From Powellomyces hirtus (taxonomy: Eukaryota > Chytridiomycota > Chytridiomycetes > Spizellomycetales > Powellomycetaceae), in contig JAHLKG010000005.1 of NCBI GenBank assembly GCA_025526995.1, positions 1,488,001 to 1,552,000 on the forward strand: 64,000 nt of DNA, given 5' to 3'. Below are positions 36,082 through 48,569 of the stretch, one piece after another (within the stretch, counting starts at the first letter, position 1; every line of letters starts with the position of its first letter). Made by a program: the position numbers and the translations under genes. Under the pieces are notes generated by a model that ran no database searches, was not told the DNA's origin, and worked only from the letters and a program-made list of their open reading frames with translations.

Positions 36082-39000
36082 ATGTCGCAGCAGCAGCAGC
36101 ACTGGCAGGTTCGTGAACAGGCCCCTCTTCACTCCTGCGCGTCTGTCATTCGTACCTTCATGCACTCTATTTCCGCGTTTCTGACACCTTGAACCATCAC
36201 CCTCACCGTCTGCAGGACTGCACCAACCACAGCCTCCGCTTCCTCGCTCTCGCCAAAGCCTCCTCCGTCCCAGCCGACCAAGCCGACCCGTTTCTCGCCT
36301 TCCTACAGAGCCAATGGGAGACAGCTGCTGTGCGTGTCACGTCCAAAGACCGGTGAGCACCACATCACGATATGGGACTCGATGTAGAAACAACACATAC
36401 TTATATGGGTGTGTGTGTGATCAGCGACGCGGTGTATGCGATGACGGCGTTCGCAACCCAAATTGCTGCGCTTCTTATGACTGACACCCTTGTGCCGCCT
36501 GCCCTGTGCGCTGCAATTGAGGAGAAAGTGGAAGCTGATCTGTAAGCGTTTCTTTGCAGAACAATGATGATGGTTCGCTAGAGGACGCGTGGCTCGGCGT
36601 GCGCAATCCTATCGCTCATACCTCCTCATTTTTGACGCCGACAGAACCGCGTGGCTCGAAACGCAGCTCAACACGACATTCAAGAATGAATATGTACAGA
36701 CTCATAAACAGGAAGCCGCGCTGTATGGCTCGCTGCGCTCCGTGGAGATTGGTACGTTTCAATTCAGTTCTTCCTCATCTGGGGTGGGACCGAGTCCGCT
36801 GCGAGAGAAGTGACGAGAAGGATTTGGCGATTGGAATCCTTGAGTCCAAAAAGACCACTCGCAAGACCTGGGAGTCTCGTACCGGCAAGTCAACCTAACA
36901 TCATGCCATTGACAGCAATCGAGACTGCTCTCGCTTCCAAACCTTTAACAACGATTACCCCTTTCGTGCCCATCATCTACCTCCCCTCCAATATCGGCCA
37001 CGAACAATTCGAAATCAACCTCGCACACACCTTAACAACGATATGCCCCAAAGCGCTTCTTCGCAAAGGTAAACCACTGCGATTTCCCACTTCTCATTTC
37101 CCCTATCAACGTCTCATAGATCACATCCCTACTTTTTGTGTGATTTCTTAGCTCCCGCCATATCGGAACACGAACGCATCAACGTCGCTGCGCTCGAAAC
37201 CCTCGTCGCGGAAGATAGACAACTGGGACACTGCCCCTTGATGGTCGTAGCCCGTGTTGCGACTTGCGTCACGGGCGAGCGAGACCCGTTTGTAGAGTTA
37301 AGGGAGTTGTGTGATACAGAGAAGATGTGGTTGCATGTTGATGGGTATGAATGAAGAAACAGAACAGTGGAACGATCATAGCGGGCTTTTCCTTTTTACG
37401 ATTCTAAAGCGGCTTTTCCGCTTTCCCATCAGATCGACGTTCAATCACCTCGAAACATGGGACTCCCCTCTCCCCGTCATTGCCAAAGCAGCTCACTCGT
37501 ATTCCCTTTCCCTCGAGCACGGCGCGCCGGGCGTCTCGCCCCTAGCTTCTGTCGTGCGTGTGCAAGCTTTTTCTCATTTCTCGCTTCTGATATGCGCTCA
37601 AGCAACGAAATCTCATCTGGTTTACTGTCTTTACTCCAGACCATCTTTGCCACCAAACCACCGCCGCCACCGCCAAGTACCGCGACACCAACCATCTCAT
37701 CTATACCAAACAGCGCGTCTGGTGACAATGCCGCTCCGGCGCCGCTGTTGGCGAACAGAACCGAGAAGGGGCGGTGGATAATTGAGCAGTACCTGAAACA
37801 AACAGAGTCGATGGCGAATGACGCGCACATTGCTGCAACAACAGCAATGGTGGCAGAGCCGGGAAAGATTGACAACAAGATGGCCGCCACGTTTCCGCTC
37901 TGGGTTGCTACCAAAGTCTGGGATTGGGATGCGGTCTTGAATGATGCGAGACAAGCGATGGGATTGGTATGCGGGCGTCGGACACATATTTACCCTTTGG
38001 TCGCACGCTTACACACCCATCACCGGCTTTATCATCGTTCGTGTATGATGTTTTTTGTTCACTTGATAGACTCAGACAGTGCTCGATACGGCTCGCGAAC
38101 ACGGCGCGTACCTCAACTCCTACGCGTCCTCCACATGTCCCCTCGCCCTCTTGCGCTTTGAGGACCAGGCCAGCGGCGATGAGAAGAATGTGGTGGCAAC
38201 GAAATTCGTAAGTTTTCTTGTCTACTCTTGAGCTGGCGTTCGTGTGCGGTGGCATACACAGACCCACACATTGGTTCATGAACCGCTCGCCCCTGGCATG
38301 GGCTGATCCAATTTCGCCCTTTTCGCAGATGTACGCGTCCATCCCCGAAGACCTCCGCACCCAACTCTCCATCGACCTCGTCCAAGCGTTCGGAAAGCTG
38401 TGGATTCGATATCGCCCCTTTTACTCACGTAAGCCCCTGCCCTTTTCTGCCCTCACGCCATATCTTGACCCTCCACACCCTCTTTCCTTTATTAAATCTA
38501 GAACCGCCCATCGCTCACCAACCAGCCCTCCTAAACACACTCCTCGATACTCTCGCTTCCACAGCCCGCCGCGTGCATGCCGCGCAGGAATTGAGGGAGA
38601 CGTTTAGGCAGGTGGTGGAGAAGAGGAAGGAGTTAACATTTGTGGAACGGTTGGAGAGTGAGAAGGAGGAGGAGGTGGGGGAAGATGTTTGGATTGGGTT
38701 GGGGGCTTTGAGGTGAGTGCGGCGCTGGTCTTGCGTCTAATTCCAGTGAATCTCACCACATCCTTATGTTATCTCTCCACCTTCCCCACACCAGATACAC
38801 ACCCCCTTACATCGACGCCCTCGCGGACCACATTGCTCCCGAAGTCGTCTCCGATCTCGATGGGCTCAACATGCAACTCGCTGACGTTCTGTCCCTCCAC
38901 AGCGCCCAAACCTTCGCCCTGCAGCAATTCCGACCAGCTACGGCGGAAAATGATACACTGCCTCTGGCGTTGAGAGGAGGAGACAGGAGCTGTGTTCATG

Positions 39001-40807
39001 TGGGTGTGGGACCCGTGGAGAAAAAGGATGTGGAGGATTTGGTGGAGGAGATTGTGAGAGAGGCGGGGAGGTTGGAGAGGAATAGTGAGGTATGGGGTGA
39101 ATGAAAGTGAAGAGAGAGGAACGAGTGAGATTGAGAGTTTGATTTTTCGTATTGTGAATTTTTTTTTCTTTCTTTTTCTTGAGTAGTTTGTTGCGAGAAT
39201 TGCGAGTGTGATCAAACGCGGAATCGAGCAAGCTGAGCGACAACTGCAAGAGGAAAGTGCCGAAGAGGTAAGCAAGGAAGCAGAACCACACACTCTACAT
39301 TGTCCCACTGACGTCTTTTCCGCTTTCTTCTTGTCACAGCAACCCAGCATCCTCCGCATGCTCCCCATCGTCGGCTCGGTTCTCTCCTGGTGGCGGCCCG
39401 AAGTGCCGCGCAACCGGATTCCCGTTGCCCGGACCTTCTCCATCGCGACGGGCTTCACGACCATCCCGCTGGATCCCGAACAGCAACAAAATGAGTTATC
39501 ACCCAATTCGCATCATCAGCAGCCGCGACTGTCGATTAGTTTGCCCCCGAGAACGAATTCGAATCCGCGGAAGGAGTTGGCGGTGGGTGGGAGTAGTGGT
39601 GCGAGTGGGGTGGTGGTCAACTCCCCGCCCCCGCCTGCGAATGACGTGCTGGTGGGAGTCGGGAACAAAGAGAGTGGTATGGGGGAGCATGAAAAAGTGG
39701 GACTGGATGCGAATGGATATTTCAATCAGGAACTCGAAAGTGCGTTTGAGGGAGGTGAAGATGAGAGTGAGAATGGGAGGGCGAGTGGAAGTGCGAGGAA
39801 TAAATTGCAGCCTGTCCATACGAGACCCCCGTTGCCGCCTCCTTCTCTACAACCCACAGCACCCAAAGAGCAACCTGCGACACCAGTAACAGCGACCACA
39901 GCAATATCAGCAGCGGCAATGACGCCCACCACACCGCCCATTACCCGCGATGTGGCCACCCCACGCCCACGACCGGCCACGCCTATCGATCAACAACAAC
40001 AACAACAACAACAGCAACAGTCGCCCCAGCAGAACAGCATTGTGAGCAATAAACCTCATTCTCCACCACAACAATCACCCAAACAACAACAACAACCCGT
40101 CAAACCGCAACCCTCACCGCCCCGCCTCACCCCGTCAGCCACCCCCTGGTTCCTGCTCGCGACCTCCACCACCCCTCGCCCGGACCCCGTCCCTGAATCC
40201 ATCGTTGTCGACGACGAACAGCGCGAACGACGCAGTAGTAGTAGTAGTAGTAGCGGCAGCAAGAGTTTTGATCGGGCGAGACCTGGCAGCGGTGGCAGTA
40301 ACAGCCACCGCCGCTCGGCAGGGGCAATGGTGCCGGGAACACCCCCGACCCCGCCGGCGGAGAACCAAGCAGGTAATGGGAATGGAAGTGGGAGGGCGAA
40401 TGGGTCGGTGATGGAAACCCCGCAAGCGACGACACCGGGACGTGAGAAGCGGGCAGTGACATTGTCGTCGCCGCCGCCTAAACAGCCCCAACAGCAACAG
40501 CAGAATGCGGGAGGAATGAGAGGGGATGCGACGACGCACCAATACCCGACGAAAGAGGACATTGAGCAAGGCGTGCGTGAGATTTTCGCAGAGTATGGTA
40601 AGTGAACAGAAAATCACACTCCCAAAGAACAGGATCCTGGTTGATCGTCCTTTTGATGACTGATTACCCCCCGCTACAGAAACCCGCATGGCGGAACTCA
40701 ACAACAAGAAAATTCGCATCCTCCTGCAAGACCGCTTTGGCGGCATCGACCTCCGCAACCGCGTTGGCCTCATCCGCGATGTTGTCGATGCGTGCTTGAA
40801 TGGATGA
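36082..40807 (+). CDS. PDXDC1-like (PLP-dependent decarboxylase fold) protein with long disordered tail
   Basis: A multi-exon gene; the clearest joins are at 36108, 36353, 36541, 36752, 37070 and 37347. The front half follows animal PDXDC1: AVYAMTAFATQIAALLM, YRSYLLIFDADRTAWLE, PFVPIIYLPSN, PLMVVARVATCVTGERDPFVELRELCDTEKMWLHVDG, then KAAHSYSLSLEHGAPGVSPLAS. Further on is MAATFPLWVATKVWDWDAVL. The lysine-bearing HK motif of active group II decarboxylases is not seen, as in PDXDC1. After SILRMLPIVGSVLSWWRPE comes a 400-residue Gln/Pro/Ser-rich tail with a poly-Gln run. The end (ETRMAELNNKKIRILLQDRFGGIDL) is a helical module recalling DEK C-terminal folds. Function of this family is not firmly known. 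Internal exon borders after 37450 are uncertain. Confidence 0.7.
39994..40130 (+). repeat. CAA/CAG run encoding poly-Gln
   Basis: CAACAACAACAA... with CAG interruptions, in frame with the PDXDC1-like tail (ten Gln, then a second shorter group). A (GTA)n serine run follows near 40232. Confidence 0.85.
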
Positions 40808-41001
40808 TGGACAGATGCCCCTGCAAACCGGGGAGAAGCAGGCTAAGAAACTATCTATGAATATCTATGATACATTTTATACATACAGACACAAAACAAG
40901 AGTGGAAAAGCAGAAGAATATAAAACCTGTCCTTGACCTACGTAATCTGCAAGACTATCTGAAAAGGATTTCTTTCCTTCTTTCTCTCTTTCCTTTCCCC
41001 C

Positions 41002-41578
41002 TCACAACTTTGGGGCCGCCAGAAATTTCACATGTCGCCCCACAAACACGTCCTTCCCATCGCTCAAGCGCGTTCCCGTGCACCGCGTGAAGGCCAAGTT
41101 CCGCCCGCGTTTCTCGACGGTGGCAACAATGTGCAGTTCGTCGTCCTGGTGGGCTGCGGCGAGGTACTGCACGTTGAGGTCGATGGAGGACCCGGCTGCG
41201 GGGGAGCCGTGTGCGAGGAGGGCGAGGGTGGTTGTTGCATCCACCAACTTTTGAGAATGGAACAAAAAAAAAAAGAAGTGGAATGCAAGTGGGAGCGTTG
41301 GAATACATTTATTACAACGACCGCATCGCATTTAAAATGCAGTTTTGTTTTCATTTTCTAGTACTCACGAGTGCAGCACACCCCCCATGCAACGCCCCAA
41401 ACGGGTTCAGCATCTCGGGTGTCACGGTGAATGAGAAGCAGACCGAGGCCGGTGGGTGGGTGGGTGGTGCGGGGATGACGGTGAGGGTGGAGAGCGTGGA
41501 CGCGCCAAAACCGGCCGTGTCACTGCTAAGGTGGGATAGGATGGTTTGGAGGGATGGGACGTCGGGGGACGAAGGCAT
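41002..41578 (-). CDS. hotdog-fold acyl-CoA thioesterase (THEM2/ACOT13 type)
   Basis: Exons 41369-41578 and 41002-41247 give 151 residues. The motif NPFGALHGGCAALLVDATTTLAL matches the 4HBT active site of THEM2: Asn, the HGG loop and the Asp two turns later are all kept. The following strands (SSIDLNVQYLAAAHQDDELHIVATVEKRGRNLAFTRC) complete the hotdog fold. It hydrolyses acyl-CoA thioesters, in animals mostly in mitochondria or cytosol; no clear presequence here. It converges with the PDXDC1-like gene, with 194 bp between stops. Confidence 0.9.
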
Positions 41579-42645
41579 TTTGAGCGGGATGAAAACAAAA
41601 AAAAAAAAAAAAACAGAAAGGAATGGAGGCAAATGGGGAAGGAAGAGATGGAGTTCAACGGACGCGCGTGACAAACCGCTATAGGGATAGATATAGGATA
41701 CAATCCGTCCACGTGTCACTGGCTGGAACCATCGCCAATGCGAACCAGTTGGTGACGGGCGGATGGACCCGACATTGGCCGTAGGTGAACTACCCACCTG
41801 TGTGCAATGTATCGTAAAATCGCAGTGGTGTCAGAGTGCCAGAAGTCAGAGAGCCCACCTGGGTTGTAAGGTCGCCCTCTCTTTCGGTTGGCCTCTTATG
41901 CAGTCTTGTCCAGGCTCAAACTATCACGGCTATTGTTGGCACCAATGGGGCCTCCAGCATGAACACTGTCATCTATGATATATCACGCCACCAACAACGA
42001 GTTGAAAACCGAGGCCGAGCGTTTTTGATTCGAAGGAGAATATCATCACAATTGTATCGCCAAGACTGGTCCACTCGTCAAGAGCGATTCCTGCCATTTC
42101 GCAGTGAGGAGTCAGTCGATCTCTCTCTGTAGGAATCGTATCTTTGCTTAGGTTTCTCGTTGGTCCTTTTACTGGGAAAATGATGATGACATCATCACTC
42201 CTGTCTGTGTGACATAATGATTCCTAAGCATGCTACATCCAGCGTCCTTTCGTCATGTCCGTCGCCTTTTCACACCTGAACTTTTTCACAACTCTCCGAT
42301 CCTTCACCGCTGTTTTGCCGTACCGCACGAGTCCACTCCAAAGCAAGATTGGGTTTTCTAAACAGAAGGTAAGGTGCGAGAAACATTCTGCCGAGGGATG
42401 CAGGGAATCATCATCAACGGGTAACGAACGCTGTTTCAAAGCTTTGTAGTGTGCCTCGCCAAACGCATTTCCCCGAACCCGTCACTACACGGAGGACTAA
42501 AGGACCAACATCGACGAGGAGTCTCTTATTACTTACCGCTCGGCGCCGCCGCCACGGGAAGGGAACGAAAGAAGCAAAGAAACATCTTTGTCCTCTATAT
42601 CTCTCTCTCTCTCTCTCTTTCCGCCACTTCTTCGAAATTGCCACA
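41579..42645. other. intergenic, thioesterase and RING promoters
   Basis: About 1 kb between divergent genes. There is a run of A at 41597-41613 beside the thioesterase start and a (CT)n tract at 42600-42619 just before the RING gene ATG, typical of fungal promoters. No further gene is supported. Confidence 0.5.
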
Positions 42646-44023
42646 ATGCTCGTCCCTCTTCCTTACGCCATCGAAGACATCCCTCAAACCCCTGCATCCA
42701 CCTACCTCTTCTCCCTCCCGCACGCACCCACCCGCACAGCGTCCCAAACAACCATCACCCACACCCACGCCGTCCACACTCCGCCCCCGCCGCTGCCCAA
42801 TGCAACACCGCAACAACAACCACAGAGCGACTCGTACTTTAACCTCCCCACTCGCAAAACAAAACGACCCCACCCGACCTCACCCGGCGGTATATACGAA
42901 CACCTCGTCTGCCCGTTATGTTTTGTTCTCCCGCATCGCATGAGCCTCTTGCCGTGTTGCGGCAACAGTATCTGTGCCGAGTGTGCGAGTGTGTGGGTCA
43001 AGACCCATCCGACTTGCCCCTTTTGTAGGGCGGACCTGGATGCGGTTGTTAATGGGGCTGACCCGCAAGATCCGCCTACAAAAGATGGGCATACAGACAC
43101 AATGGATGGAGAAGATGTGCCCGGGCATGATATTATCACCATCGAGTCGGTCGATGGAGACGCCGACGACGCAGATCCACAGGTTCAGCCCATCGACCCA
43201 CTATCGGTGGGATCGCCATTACAACAACAACAACCGCAACCGCAGTCTCAAGGGCAATCAATGTCAGACTCCAGCTACCGCGGTGGCGCTCCTGAACAAA
43301 CCTCGACCTCAACGCTGGTTTCCCCCGCTACCTCGCCGACACCACCCGCCACATCCCCAGCATCTCCACTGCCTTCCACCGTGCGACCGCGCAAAAAGAA
43401 GCACCGCCGACGCATCATCCATCTCCCGCCCCAATCCGCTGCCCAGACCTTGCTCGACGACATACCCGTGTTTTGCCCGTTCCGCGAAAAGGGTGCGGAC
43501 GAGGCCGAGAATGTGGCGTGGGCTGGCGGGTGTAGGTGGACTGGAAGCAAAAACATTGTGAGGAAGCATTTGGAAATGGAGTGTCAGGGCATCTTGGGTA
43601 TGTTTTTACCCAAAACGACGCACCGCTCTGTCCTGCATTTTTTATTGTTCTGATCTTCTTTGATTTCTTTTAGACCCTAATACGCACCACCGCACCATCG
43701 ACCTCTCCACACTCGAATTCATCGGCCTCGACACCCCTAAACCTGAACCGCCCCCTACCTCGAACGAGTCCGACGACTCTGACGACGACGATGCCCACGT
43801 CGAGCACGGAACAACGATTGTCCACATCCACGGCAACACGTACGTTGTCACCGATGCCCCGCACCAAACCATGCGCGCCCCGGGTCTCTTTGCCAGCCCC
43901 GTCCGATTGTGTTTCTTGTTTGGAACGTCGTTGTTGATAGTGGTCGTGGCCGTGTATCTCGTCATCCAGAGAGTGAGCACGCCGACTACGATGACGACAA
44001 CGTACATGCCCGGCATGGGGTGA
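42646..44023 (+). CDS. RING-finger membrane protein with TRAF-type zinc finger
   Basis: Exons 42646-43597 and 43674-44023, 433 residues. A Thr/Pro-rich start precedes a RING (HLVCPLCFVLPHRMSLLPCC, GNSICAECASVWV, HPTCPFCRADL), the C3HC4-like E3 ligase fold. After an acidic and Gln/Ser/Pro-rich linker comes a second zinc module (VFCPFREKGADEAENVAWAG, GCRWTGSKNIVRKHLEMEC), like a TRAF/SIAH-type finger. The C-terminus is a single membrane segment (LCFLFGTSLLIVVVAVYLVI) with a short tail. RING plus TRAF-type finger suggests a ubiquitin ligase; the tail anchor places it on an internal membrane with the RING in the cytosol. The ATG used is the first after a pyrimidine-rich leader; the frame is open further upstream. 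Confidence 0.75.
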
Positions 44024-45749
44024 GACGAAGCCTCAACTCAGAAGATGTGTGTCATGCGCCGCCCCCCCCCCCCCCCCCCTCGTCCCCGCTTCCGAGCGGT
44101 CAAATGAAATGTATATACACCACACTACGCTTCCAAACTCAGTCACACGGACTGGATACCGTCATCAGAATACCGTCATACCTCGCCTTCGCCCGCCGGA
44201 ACACGCGCTGTCGACCACAACACAATCTTTACAATACCTCTTGTTACACCGTAATTCTCCCCGCCAACGTTATTTGCTTATGACTCATTGTTGTTGTTTG
44301 TGTTCATGTTTTTGCTTGTTGCATTATCTTTTCCTCCTCGCCCTTGTCCACACCCTCCCGTTTCTATCTACTGTCGCATCTGTAACTTCCCCATCTCTCT
44401 GGGTTGAACCAAACCCTGGCTGGACCATGTTGGTTTCTTGTTTCTTTTCCGTTTCATTTTTGTTGTGTGGGGTTGTCTGTAGTGAATACATCTATTTTCT
44501 TCCTGCAAGAACTTCATCTTGTGCCAGGCGGGAAGAATTGTGATAAACATCACGTGGAGAAAGTGGCTTGCTTACTGCTGCGCCACTCGTGTCGAAGTGT
44601 GGAAATCTTTTTGTCTTTCCGTCCTTCACACTTTTCAAGGCATTTCGAAGATCGTGTCGTTATCCCTCTCCCCTCTCTCTTCCTTGTCTCCTCCGACCCG
44701 CTGCCAGTTGCGAGACGAAAGTGGGTATCTGGGAGGAATCAACGAACAGATAGAAGAATGGATACTGGAGAAAACAAACTCATTTTTCGAGCTCTTCGCG
44801 CGGATATGGTCAAGTGGCCCGCCAGTCTGGCTCCTCCACTTGATCCCAATTCTCCCCATCTTCCGCGTATCCCATATCGTCCCACTGTGCATGTGTATGT
44901 GACATATATGACTGGGCCGCACGTTTTTTTCACCCGCTATCCGCAACCGCTTCCACGGGTACTTGCGGGTCGTAAAGGCGTGCAAGAATGAGAAATCAGA
45001 GTTTTTCCCTCCATTTTTGGGGGGCATTGAGGGGACCAGCGGAAACGCTATTCTTTTCTCTCCACCGCCCTTTCTCTTTCTTTGTGAGGAGGAAGGGCTG
45101 GGAGGCTTTGAATGACATTACAGTACAGAACCAGTATAAAAAGGGTATTGCTCTTATAAATGGGGATTTTCAAAGGATGATAGGAAGGGTAGAATGGATT
45201 TTGAGCGGGAAGGGTCAGTTTGGGGATTGGAGGCAGAGGGTGTTGTTTACCGACAGCATGTTTGTTTCATCAATGGGATGGGATGTGATGAATAGTACAT
45301 GAACGGTGAACGAGTTGATGAATCAAACAATCAATTCCCCAGGAAGGATGGAGAGAGGACAAATAATGCATTTCGTCGTTGGCTACTCCATCTCGGTCGT
45401 TGTCGTTGTCGTAATAAATGGTGGTTGCATCTTGTACGTGTCGCTAAGAAGTAATAATGATGATGACAGACTGCTTGTAAAAAGAAAGGGAGAAAGAAAG
45501 AGAGAAAGAAAGAAAGAAAGAAGGAAAAAGAACACTCTTCTGATTGACTGACTGACTGACTGCATGAACTGCGCGTCGGACACGCGCCAAGCTCATCTCA
45601 CTTCGTACTTGCTTTTTGTTTTTGCAACTCAACACCGTAGATCCGCCCACTACATTCCACAGCACATCGAGAAACTGCAGCAGAAACACTCTACATCCCG
45701 AATCTCGTTATCTCCCTACTTTCCACCCTTTGCAAGAAATTCACAGACA
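44024..45749. other. intergenic
   Basis: About 1.7 kb with no supported gene. A run of about fifteen C at 44066-44080, a (GAAA)n tract at 45485-45528 and a (GACT)n tract at 45547-45561 are present. Many short open frames overlap on both strands without domain signals. Confidence 0.45.
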
Positions 45750-48569
45750 ATGGCTGGAGGTGGCAGCAGCAGCAAGGACGAGGCCAAGCGCCCAGCCAAC
45801 GACGAACCCGACTACCTCACCGACTCGTTCGACCCCAAAACCCTCAAAGTCCCCCAACTCAAGTCCATCCTCGGACGCCACGGCGTCACGACCCCGACCT
45901 CTGCTCAGAAAAAGGAGGTCTACGTCGACCTATTCAAATCAAACATTACCCCAATACGAGAGCGACTCAGGCAGGAGGCAATGAAAGATCACGGCAAACC
46001 CCCCAAGAACTTTGCATCGGGCGAGACGCTGGTTTTTGATTCGGGACATGGATCCTCTAGCAACCCGACTACCCCTGCTACCACGAGAAAGGGACGCAGA
46101 GTCACGATGCAGCATACGCCGGCGGCCTTGCACCGCCCTGAAGACGATCCGGAGAGCCCCTTCTCCGAAGACAATATTTTCCAGACCAGCCCGTCGGAAG
46201 ACGCGAAAGCGAGGATGTCGACCAAGAAAAAGACGCTGGTCAAGCGCCGCAAGTCGGAAGGTGCTCCTGCGGCTGCGGCGTCCTCCAAATCGGCGCTGGC
46301 GAGCTTGTCGGATTATGTCGATGTCGCGTCCGAGTCTGACGAGGCTGCGGACCAGCTCCCCGTCACCCCTGTGAAGCAGCCCGCCAAGAGAAGTTCGCGT
46401 GTTGCCGCTGCGGTGGCGTCCATTGAACAATCTTCTGTGTTTGTGGATTTGACCGGTTCCGCTCCCGCTCGTCGAGGCTCGACAAGGCGTAAGACGCTGC
46501 CCGCCGATCTCCCTGCTCCCATCACACCCGTCAGAAAGACGGCCGCGGGCAAACGTAAATCACTAGCGACCACGACTCTGAGGCAGGACAGCGATGATTC
46601 GGGCGACAAATCTGATGGCGCCGAGGAGGCTGTCATTGTCAAGCCCGTGAAAAGAAAGGGCAAGGCCCCTGCCACATCTGGAGAATCTTCAGCCAGTACT
46701 ACTGGGGCAGCGCAACAGCAGCAGCTGCCCGGGACCCCGGTCCGATTCATGAACCTTCCGGCAGGCACCCCAGCCAACGCAACGTATTCCGATGCGCAGC
46801 TCACCAGTATTCCCCCTCCATTTGGAAGCGATTCAGCTACTGAAAGTCCCGGCGGAGCAAGCGGCGACAACTGGTCCACCGTGACCCCCAAGACCCCCAC
46901 TCCCCCATCTTCCCTCACACCCGTGGACCCCACACGAACCCCCTCGCGCCACCAATTCAGACGTCCCACTGCGACCCTCCCGCGCGGTCGCTCCGACGGC
47001 TGGAACGTGCTCATTGCCCTCGCCATGCTCGCCGTCCTGGCCCTCGGTCACTGGTACTGGGAGCAGAAGGAGGTGCTTGAATTCTGCGACCCCAACGACT
47101 CGGCCAAACATGCCGCACCGTTCCCCGGTTACAACCCTCTGCGTTTTGTTCTCCCCACGTGCAAACAGTGTCCCGAGAACGGCATCTGTGTCGGTCAGAC
47201 GATCCTCTCTTGCGAGCCGGCAGACTATATTCTCAAACCCAGCAAATTGGCAACCCTGGTTCCATCGGCCCATCATTCGCCTTCGTCCTCCCCCTTGCCC
47301 TTCTTCCTTTCCCATCCCACCTGCGTCAAAGACGTCAGAAAACAAAAGGAGGCATTGAAAGAGCAGCAGCATATCGAAACACTCCTCGAGCTCCTTGACA
47401 CCACCGTCCGCACCTGGATCGGGACTGCGGAGTGCGGCGGCTTCAAGGAGAACATTGTCAAACCCGCCCGCAGTAACCGCACGGGCCAAGTGCTTGGAAT
47501 GCCCCTTGGCCTCGCCAAGGACGAACTCCGCAGACTCGTGGGAAAGAAATGGCCCGCCGGGAAATTCGATTACTTCTTTGACCGCGCCATTGACGAGATC
47601 CGCGGCAACCCATCCCATGCCAGCACCATCAACCAGGACACAACAACACCACCACTACGCATCGCACCCCCAGAAATCTCAGAACGCATCTCCGATTCAA
47701 GGGACCAAACTCGACTTCTCCACCCCCACAAACCCCCCATCATGCCATTAACCTGCCGCCTCTCCCGCTCCATCCTCGAAACCTGTCGAGCCTACTGGAT
47801 GCAGCTGTCCGGCCTCGGCATCACCTTGGTCTTCTTTGCCTGGTTCTCCCTCAAACGCCAAACGATTGCCCGCGAAGCCCGCATTTCGGCCCGACTCATC
47901 CAGGACGTTCTTGGTGCGGTCGCGGACCAAGCCGACAACCACGCCCTCGATCCGACCCACTACCCGATCCCTGGCATCTCGGTCACCCAGCTCAAAGATC
48001 ATTTCCTCCCCGCCCACGCACCACCTCCTCCTCCCAGCTCTAACCAAGACACAACCACCGCGGTGAACGCAGAGGGAGGCATCTTGGATGAAGAAACGGG
48101 CCGAATGCAGTTTTATGTGAGAGACGACGCGGCACGCGATCGGATTTGGGACGATGTCGCGCGGCGCGTTAACAGAGACTCGTCCCTCCGTGAAACGGTC
48201 ATGGACCTTGGCGGCCAGTCGCATATGGTCTGGCAATGGATTGGCAGTCATGCCCTCAGTCCCCGTCCTGCGACCCGGAAACAAGCTTCCCTCCTGCATC
48301 AGCAGTCTTCGTCTTCTTCGATCCCGGCATTGGACTTTGGAGCCGCCAAGGAGCACCTCAAGGCCGCCGCCGCTGCTGCATCGTCTTTGTCACCGTCACA
48401 ACCGGCATCCGCAGCTGTGAAAAAGAGTGCGGCAAACCCTGATGCGGGGGAGAAGGAACCAAAGCGCGGACTAGCCGACAAGGTCGCGGCCACAGCCCAC
48501 CACGCTGTCGATACCCTCGTCGACGCGGTCGTGCCGGAATTAGATTCGGTCTACCCCAAGGCGTCGTGA
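45750..48569 (+). CDS. MAN1/Src1-type inner nuclear membrane protein
   Basis: A single exon of 939 codons from the ATG at 45750 (Kozak-like ACAATGG). Residues 20-70 form a HeH/LEM-like helix-extension-helix (YLTDSFDPKTLKVPQLKSIL, GRHGVTTPTSAQKKEVYVDL). A long basic, Ser-rich nucleoplasmic stretch carries NLS-like clusters (KKKTLVKRRK; KPVKRKGK). A first membrane segment lies near residue 420 (NVLIALAMLAVLALGHWYW), then the lumenal MSC domain with paired Cys (CKQCPENGICVGQTILSC). A second membrane segment sits near 690 (LSGLGITLVFFAWFSL), followed by a nucleoplasmic winged-helix-like end (RIWDDVARRVNRDSSLRE). Yeast Src1/Heh1 and animal MAN1 tether chromatin and act in nuclear envelope surveillance. 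Alternatives are few; the layout is diagnostic. Confidence 0.92.
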   Translation: MAGGGSSSKDEAKRPANDEPDYLTDSFDPKTLKVPQLKSILGRHGVTTPTSAQKKEVYVDLFKSNITPIRERLRQEAMKDHGKPPKNFASGETLVFDSGHGSSSNPTTPATTRKGRRVTMQHTPAALHRPEDDPESPFSEDNIFQTSPSEDAKARMSTKKKTLVKRRKSEGAPAAAASSKSALASLSDYVDVASESDEAADQLPVTPVKQPAKRSSRVAAAVASIEQSSVFVDLTGSAPARRGSTRRKTLPADLPAPITPVRKTAAGKRKSLATTTLRQDSDDSGDKSDGAEEAVIVKPVKRKGKAPATSGESSASTTGAAQQQQLPGTPVRFMNLPAGTPANATYSDAQLTSIPPPFGSDSATESPGGASGDNWSTVTPKTPTPPSSLTPVDPTRTPSRHQFRRPTATLPRGRSDGWNVLIALAMLAVLALGHWYWEQKEVLEFCDPNDSAKHAAPFPGYNPLRFVLPTCKQCPENGICVGQTILSCEPADYILKPSKLATLVPSAHHSPSSSPLPFFLSHPTCVKDVRKQKEALKEQQHIETLLELLDTTVRTWIGTAECGGFKENIVKPARSNRTGQVLGMPLGLAKDELRRLVGKKWPAGKFDYFFDRAIDEIRGNPSHASTINQDTTTPPLRIAPPEISERISDSRDQTRLLHPHKPPIMPLTCRLSRSILETCRAYWMQLSGLGITLVFFAWFSLKRQTIAREARISARLIQDVLGAVADQADNHALDPTHYPIPGISVTQLKDHFLPAHAPPPPPSSNQDTTTAVNAEGGILDEETGRMQFYVRDDAARDRIWDDVARRVNRDSSLRETVMDLGGQSHMVWQWIGSHALSPRPATRKQASLLHQQSSSSSIPALDFGAAKEHLKAAAAAASSLSPSQPASAAVKKSAANPDAGEKEPKRGLADKVAATAHHAVDTLVDAVVPELDSVYPKAS

